Origin: Treponema sp.
Lineage (GTDB): Bacteria > Spirochaetota > Spirochaetia > Treponematales > Breznakiellaceae
Direction: 5' to 3'
Assembly (NCBI GenBank): GCA_031255815.1
Contig: JAIRRU010000163.1
Location: forward strand, 1 to 9,062
Length of the DNA: 9,062 bases
Position numbers and translations under genes: made by a program. Below are positions 5,296 through 9,062 of this stretch, in pieces. The notes beneath the pieces are model-generated. The model saw nothing but the letters and a program-made list of their open reading frames with translations, was not told where the DNA came from and ran no database searches. The first letter of the stretch is position 1, and each line of letters begins with the position of its first letter.

Positions 5296-5733
5296 ATGGG
5301 CATTCCGACCGGGCTAAAATTTGTTTCATGTGACGACAAAGGCCGGATAAGCATACCTTCCCTTTTCCGGGAAGGCATGCCGGGGAATACCCTGATTATT
5401 ACAAAAGGGCTTAAGCGCTGCCTTTGGTTGTACCCGCTCGATGAATGGTCTGATTTTTCGGCACAGATGGCATCGAAAATGGAACCCCTTCGCCTAAAGG
5501 AACGGGATTATATGAGGCACCGTTTCGTTATACCCGCCCAGGAGCTTGAGATTGACAAGCTGGGCAGGGTTGCGGTGCCCCAGAGCCTGCGGGATTTCGC
5601 GGGGCTTAACAGGGAATGTGCCGTGGCAAGCAACGGCGAACGTATGGAGATTTGGGATAGCCAGATTTACAGCGACTACCAGGCTGAAATAGAGGAGAAT
5701 CTTGAATACGTGGTTGAGGAAATAGGCTTGTAA
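5296..5733 (+). CDS. mraZ: Transcriptional regulator MraZ
   Basis: First gene of the dcw cluster; MraZ is a ring-forming AbrB-fold DNA-binding protein that controls its own operon. The 145-residue product has the two expected SpoVT/AbrB-type halves: CDDKGRISIPSLFRE (12-26), carrying the DxKGR DNA-binding signature, and EIDKLGRVAVPQSLRDFAGL (85-104). Length fits the family (about 140-155). The ATG at 5296 follows TAAGGAAAAGG (5281-5291), a usable ribosome site. The N-terminus (MGIPTGLKFVSCDDKGR) is unlike the usual FxGxYxHxLDxKGR, a mild divergence. It is separated from rsmH by about 70 bases with no terminator visible, so the operon probably continues. A row of phased boxes upstream (5223-5267) is its likely binding site. 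Confidence 0.93.
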   Translation: MGIPTGLKFVSCDDKGRISIPSLFREGMPGNTLIITKGLKRCLWLYPLDEWSDFSAQMASKMEPLRLKERDYMRHRFVIPAQELEIDKLGRVAVPQSLRDFAGLNRECAVASNGERMEIWDSQIYSDYQAEIEENLEYVVEEIGL

Positions 5734-5805
5734 TAAAAAAGGGCTGCGGGAAAGGGGATCCCGAAAGCCGGCGTTATGGAGATTTGGGAGGGGAACCAGG
5801 GGATT

Positions 5806-6756
5806 ATGGAAGTGTCGCACACTCCGGTATTGCTGGAGGAAACAGTACAGTATCTTGCGCCTCGCGGCAAAGGCGAATTGATGCTGGACGCTACCGCCGG
5901 AGAAGCGGGGCACAGTTTTGCCTTTCTTTCCCGGTTTCCGGATCTGAAAGTCATTGCCGTTGACGCCGATCCGCTCATCCAGCGGATCGCGAAAGAACGG
6001 CTTGGGGAATTCGGCGGCCGGGTATATTTTTACACCGGCTGGGCGCAGTCCTTCTTTGCCGCCTACCCCGGGGATCTCAAGCGGCCTGATACGATTCTTA
6101 TAGACCTGGGGATAAGTATGTTCCATTACGAAAGATCAGGCCGGGGTTTCAGCTTCGGTAAAGATGAGCCGCTCGATATGCGGCTGGATACCTCCTCGGG
6201 CCCGGACGCGGCAACTCTTGTCGCCTCTCTGCCGGAAAAGGATCTGGCGGATCTGATCTACCGGAACGGGGGGGAATCTTACTCCCGGCGCATCGCCAAA
6301 GCCATTGTAGCGGCCCGGAAAGAGGGGGCTGTCCGCAGTTCCCGGGCCCTTGCGGAACTGGTGGAGGCTGCCGTGCCTCCCGCTTACCGTCGCGGCCCCA
6401 TTCACCCGGCTACAAAGACCTTCCAGGCCCTGCGGATCGCGGTAAACGGCGAGTTGTCCCGGCTGCCGGATCTGCTTGAAGGGGCCTTGCGGGTGCTCGA
6501 AACGGGCGGGCGGATGGGGGTGATCAGTTTTCACTCGCTGGAAGACCGGATAGTCAAGAATTTCTTCCGGGAGAAGAACAAGGACTGTACCTGCCCTCCG
6601 GAAGCGCCGATATGTAGATGTGAGGGCCACCGGGTTGTGAACCTGCTTACCCGGAAAGGAATTGTTCCCGGCCAGGCGGAAAGGCAAGAAAACCCTTCCT
6701 CCCGGAGCGCGCGGCTGCGGGTAGCCGAAAAACTTCTCGAAGAGGATGGCGAATAA
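5806..6756 (+). CDS. rsmH: 16S rRNA (cytosine1402-N4)-methyltransferase RsmH (MraW)
   Basis: Methylates N4 of C1402 in 16S rRNA using SAM; a standard dcw-cluster member. Seen: HTPVLLEETVQYL (5-17), SAM motif DATAGEAGHS (28-37, usually DGTxGxGGHS), AVDADP (51-56), IDLGIS (99-104), GRGFSF and PLDMRLD (112-128), NGGESYSRRIAKAIV (144-158), HPATKTFQALRIAVN (200-214) and ISFHSLEDRIVKNFF (240-254). Four cysteines at 261, 263, 270 and 272 form the C-x-C...C-x-C cluster also common in other bacteria's RsmH. ATG 5806 gives 316 residues, the usual length, puts HTPVLLEE right at the N-terminus and has AGGGG just upstream; the in-frame ATG at 5776 adds ten non-conserved residues. The stop TAA shares its last base with the ftsL start. 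Confidence 0.95.
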   Translation: MEVSHTPVLLEETVQYLAPRGKGELMLDATAGEAGHSFAFLSRFPDLKVIAVDADPLIQRIAKERLGEFGGRVYFYTGWAQSFFAAYPGDLKRPDTILIDLGISMFHYERSGRGFSFGKDEPLDMRLDTSSGPDAATLVASLPEKDLADLIYRNGGESYSRRIAKAIVAARKEGAVRSSRALAELVEAAVPPAYRRGPIHPATKTFQALRIAVNGELSRLPDLLEGALRVLETGGRMGVISFHSLEDRIVKNFFREKNKDCTCPPEAPICRCEGHRVVNLLTRKGIVPGQAERQENPSSRSARLRVAEKLLEEDGE

Positions 6757-7043
6757 TGAAGAAGCGCCTGCTTCTTTACCTGGCGGTGATTACCATGCCT
6801 CTGTTCCTGGGCCTGGTAGTGTGGCAGTCAGCCCGCTACACGGATCTGGAACGGGAGATTGCCCGGCTCGAAAGCGCCCAGGAGAGATGGGTGGAGAGCA
6901 ATAAGCGGCTCATCGCGGGGATAGCCATGCTTTCGTCTTCCGAGAGGATAGAGAACATAGTCCGTAACGATCCGGACTTTGTTAAGGTAAAGCCCGAGGA
7001 TATCCTCCAGATACGGATAGAGGAGGGGCGCCGTGGCTACTAG
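6756..7043 (+). CDS. ftsL: FtsL-like cell division protein
   Basis: A 95-residue bitopic membrane protein: short basic N-terminus (MKKR), one transmembrane segment at about 5-24, then a charged coiled-coil-like helix (about 28-72). This is the architecture of FtsL, which pairs with FtsB and FtsQ/DivIB in the divisome and activates septal peptidoglycan synthesis. Sequence conservation in FtsL is very low, so the assignment rests on architecture and the position directly after rsmH. ATG 6756-6758 overlaps the rsmH stop by one base and is preceded by AGAGGA (6741-6746). The 3' end overlaps the murF start by 11 bases, so translation of rsmH, ftsL and murF is likely coupled. An FtsB-like (DivIC) protein is the alternative. 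Confidence 0.75.
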   Translation: MKKRLLLYLAVITMPLFLGLVVWQSARYTDLEREIARLESAQERWVESNKRLIAGIAMLSSSERIENIVRNDPDFVKVKPEDILQIRIEEGRRGY

Positions 7044-8484
7044 GCCCTTTCTGATGGATTTTGAAACCCTCCTCCGCGCGGTAAAAGGCCGCCGGGTTTC
7101 CCCCTCCTGGGGAGGGGCGGGTTTCGTTTCGGTGTGCATAGATTCCCGGGAAGCGGCGGAGGGCGCCCTCTTTGTCGCCCTGCCCGGTTCGGTTTCAGAC
7201 GGCCACCTCTACGTGGAGGGCGCCTTTAAGGCCGGAGCGGCCTGCGCTCTGGTGGAAGAGGCGAAGCTGGCCGAAAAGGCTCTAAAACTTGCGGAAACGG
7301 CGGAAAAGTACGGAAGGGGGATGCTGGCGGTAAAGAATACCCTCAGGGCCCTCCAGGACGCCGCCGCGGCCTATCTGGATAAGTTCCCCGGGCTTTTGAG
7401 GGTAGGGATCACCGGATCTTCGGGAAAGACCACTACCAAGGAAATTAGCGCCGCCATCATCGGCCGGGAGAAAAAAGTGGTGATGAACCGGGGGAATTTG
7501 AATTCCGAAACCGGGCTGCCCCTTTCGGTCTTTGAAGTCCGTTCCTGTCACGAAGTGGGGGTGTTTGAATTGGGAATGAACCGCCCGGGGGAAATTGCCG
7601 AGCTGGCCCGGGTTCTTAAACCTTGTATCGCTTTGATTACCAACATCGGTTCCGCCCATATCGGCCTTATCGGCAGCAAGGCCGGGATAGCTGAGGAGAA
7701 AAAAAATATTTTTGCCGAATTCTCGGGCGGGGAAACGGCCCTGATCCCCGGCGACGACGAGTACCGGGATTTCCTTGCCCGGGGGCTTAGGGGGAAGGTT
7801 TCTTTTTACGGCCTTGACGGAGTTTCGCTGAGCCGCGATTTGGGGCTTTCGGGCAGCGAGATTAGCTGGGCCGGGGAGAAGATCCTCTTTACCCTTCCGG
7901 GGAAGCACAATGTGCGGAACGCCCTCGCGGCCGCGGCGATTGCCCGGGAAGTTCCGGTGAGCGATCGGGCTATCCGGGAGGGCCTTGCCTCGGTAAGGGC
8001 CCTTTTCGGCCGGGGAGAGATACTGGAAGGCCGCGTTACGGTGATCCGGGATTGCTACAACGCCAACCCCGAATCCTCCGCGCAGGCCCTGGACTTTTGC
8101 GATAACCTGGAATACGGGGGCAGAAAAATATACGTTATGGGCGCCATGCTGGAACTGGGGGAAGATTCGCGGGAAGCCCACCGGGAACTGGGCAGGCGCC
8201 TTGCCTCTTCCCGGGCGGACAAGGTTTTCCTCTACGGCGAGGAGACGGAGGCCGCGGCCGCGGAAATGGAGGCGGCCCTTGCCTCCCTTCCGGAAGCGGG
8301 GGAGGGGCTTCCCTTCTTCCACACCAACAGCATGGATCGCCTGGCCCGGGAACTCGGGGCCTTTATCCGGGAGGGGGATCTGGTGCTGCTCAAGGGTTCC
8401 CGGGGCTGCGCCCTGGAACGCCTGACGGATACGCTGCTGGGCGGGGATCCGGCGGAGAGCGCGGGCAGGGGAGGGGGAAAGTAA
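7033..8484 (+). CDS. murF: UDP-MurNAc-tripeptide--D-Ala-D-Ala ligase MurF
   Basis: Cytoplasmic ATP-dependent ligase adding D-Ala-D-Ala to UDP-MurNAc-tripeptide, the last cytoplasmic step before MraY. The 483-residue product has the three Mur-ligase domains: N-terminal UDP-substrate domain with IDSRE (36-40), central ATPase domain with P-loop GITGSSGKTTTK (125-136), NRGNLNSETGLPLSVF (152-167), ELGMNRPGEI (179-188) and NIGSAHIG (204-211), and C-terminal domain with CYNANPESSAQAL (341-353), the hallmark of MurF, VMGAMLELGEDSREAHRELG (368-387) and LLKGSRG (462-468). The GTG at 7033 is chosen because AGGAGG (7020-7025) lies seven bases upstream; ATG 7054 is the alternative. It overlaps ftsL by 11 bases and mraY by one. 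The third residue of the stem peptide (ornithine in treponemes) is set by MurE, not encoded here. Confidence 0.95.
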   Translation: MATRPFLMDFETLLRAVKGRRVSPSWGGAGFVSVCIDSREAAEGALFVALPGSVSDGHLYVEGAFKAGAACALVEEAKLAEKALKLAETAEKYGRGMLAVKNTLRALQDAAAAYLDKFPGLLRVGITGSSGKTTTKEISAAIIGREKKVVMNRGNLNSETGLPLSVFEVRSCHEVGVFELGMNRPGEIAELARVLKPCIALITNIGSAHIGLIGSKAGIAEEKKNIFAEFSGGETALIPGDDEYRDFLARGLRGKVSFYGLDGVSLSRDLGLSGSEISWAGEKILFTLPGKHNVRNALAAAAIAREVPVSDRAIREGLASVRALFGRGEILEGRVTVIRDCYNANPESSAQALDFCDNLEYGGRKIYVMGAMLELGEDSREAHRELGRRLASSRADKVFLYGEETEAAAAEMEAALASLPEAGEGLPFFHTNSMDRLARELGAFIREGDLVLLKGSRGCALERLTDTLLGGDPAESAGRGGGK

Positions 8485-9062
8485 TGTTCCTGGAGTTTTT
8501 GTACCCCCTGGTAAAATATTTTACGCCGGTTAATGTGTTTCTGTACCTTACTTTCCGGGGCGCCTACGCCGCGCTTACCACTCTGCTTATCGCCTATATC
8601 TCCGGCCCGCGGATCATCGCCGCGTTAAAACGCCTGCGGGTGGGGCAGGCGGTCCGGACCGACGGGCCCGCAAGCCATCTGGTAAAAGAAGGGACCCCCA
8701 CCATGGGCGGTATACTTATTATCATTACGGTGCTTGTCTCCATGCTGCTCTGGCAGGATTTGAAAAACGGAAAGGTGTGGCTTGCCCTGGGCGCCTTTGT
8801 GGCCTTTGGATTTATCGGCTTTCTTGACGATTACCTTAAAGTAAGCCGCCGCAATTCCGCGGGGCTTCCGGCCCGGGCAAAGCTGGTTTTGCAGTTCGCG
8901 GTGGCTACCGCTATAGTGCTTATCCTGTATTTTTCCGGCGAGGCCAGGATCACTTACCTCTACCTTCCCTTCTTTAAAAACCCGGTACTGGACATGGGCG
9001 TCCTCTGGATTCCCTTCGGGGTGCTCCTTATCGTGGGGGAGAGTAACGCGGTGAATTTTTCC
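8484..9062 (+). CDS. mraY: Phospho-N-acetylmuramoyl-pentapeptide transferase MraY (5' part)
   Basis: Integral membrane enzyme transferring phospho-MurNAc-pentapeptide from UDP to undecaprenyl phosphate to make lipid I. The first 193 codons are in the window and the frame stays open to the edge; the full protein is normally about 320-370 residues. Seen: several hydrophobic segments, TDGPASHLVKEGTPTMGGI (59-77), the catalytic aspartate pair in FLDDYLKV (113-120; the pair falls at 115-116, as in E. coli MraY), RAKLVLQF (131-138), and ESNAVNFS (186-193), the start of the conserved NAVNxTDGLDGL stretch. ATG 8484-8486 overlaps the murF TAA by one base, with GGAGG at 8470-8474 as ribosome site. It follows murF directly, the normal dcw order. 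Confidence 0.96.
   Translation, partial: MFLEFLYPLVKYFTPVNVFLYLTFRGAYAALTTLLIAYISGPRIIAALKRLRVGQAVRTDGPASHLVKEGTPTMGGILIIITVLVSMLLWQDLKNGKVWLALGAFVAFGFIGFLDDYLKVSRRNSAGLPARAKLVLQFAVATAIVLILYFSGEARITYLYLPFFKNPVLDMGVLWIPFGVLLIVGESNAVNFS

Noticed and set aside
5082..5378. N-terminal extension of the nuclease-like gene up to 5378
   Set aside because: It would run antisense through the mraZ start, the mraZ promoter and the phased boxes, and its translation is low-complexity and unlike the rest of the protein.
5734..5775. Terminator between mraZ and rsmH
   Set aside because: A short GC stem (CGGGA...TCCCG) is present but there is no T-run, and operon continuity is expected.
5776..5805. Upstream ATG for rsmH
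   Set aside because: It adds ten residues before the conserved HTPVLLEE start, has no good ribosome site and makes the protein longer than the family norm.
7282..8322. 346-residue open frame antisense to murF
   Set aside because: Shadow of a clear MurF sequence in GC-rich DNA, with no motif of its own.

Overview
The window looks like a chromosomal segment of a treponeme-type spirochaete. Two adjacent genes encode secreted proteins of the FlaA family, the flagellar filament outer-layer (sheath) proteins found only in spirochaetes. The division/cell-wall cluster has the compact order mraZ-rsmH-ftsL-murF-mraY, without ftsI or murE between ftsL and murF. The coding DNA is visibly GC-rich, which would suit a termite-gut or free-living treponeme better than T. 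pallidum; that placement is inference.

Left edge (1-270): a block of nested inverted repeats with no gene of its own runs into, and appears to truncate, a short minus-strand reading frame. It looks like the end of a small mobile or palindromic repeat element inserted in a gene. Next, on the minus strand (272-1399), is a stand-alone RlmK-type 23S rRNA methyltransferase. About 400 bases without a convincing gene follow (1400-1794); they hold two or three hairpins.

Plus-strand block (1795-4346): a membrane-anchored protein resembling a type 1 periplasmic-binding-protein fold, then a perfect-consensus sigma-70 promoter (TTGACA-17-TATAAT), then two FlaA-family genes in tandem, closed by a strong intrinsic terminator at 4364-4400. 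That terminator overlaps the stop codon of a convergent minus-strand gene (4383-5081). This gene encodes an unfamiliar protein with a possible PD-(D/E)xK-like core (D...E-x-Q) and a C-terminal winged-helix-like segment.

Divergent control region (5082-5295): an AT-rich spacer with a perfect 8+8 bp dyad near the minus-strand gene, a sigma-70-like promoter facing mraZ, and five TRG-type boxes exactly 10 bp apart between promoter and gene. These boxes resemble an MraZ operator and suggest autoregulation of the cluster.

Right part (5296-9062): the dcw operon. mraZ (transcriptional regulator) is followed by rsmH (16S rRNA C1402 N4-methyltransferase), ftsL (divisome membrane protein), murF (UDP-MurNAc-pentapeptide synthesis) and mraY (lipid I synthesis, cut by the window edge). 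The last four genes are joined by 1-11 nt stop/start overlaps, pointing to one translationally coupled transcript that links septum assembly to peptidoglycan precursor supply. I did not find an unmistakably new system. The best leads are the phased operator, the nuclease-like gene beside it, and the repeat element on the left.
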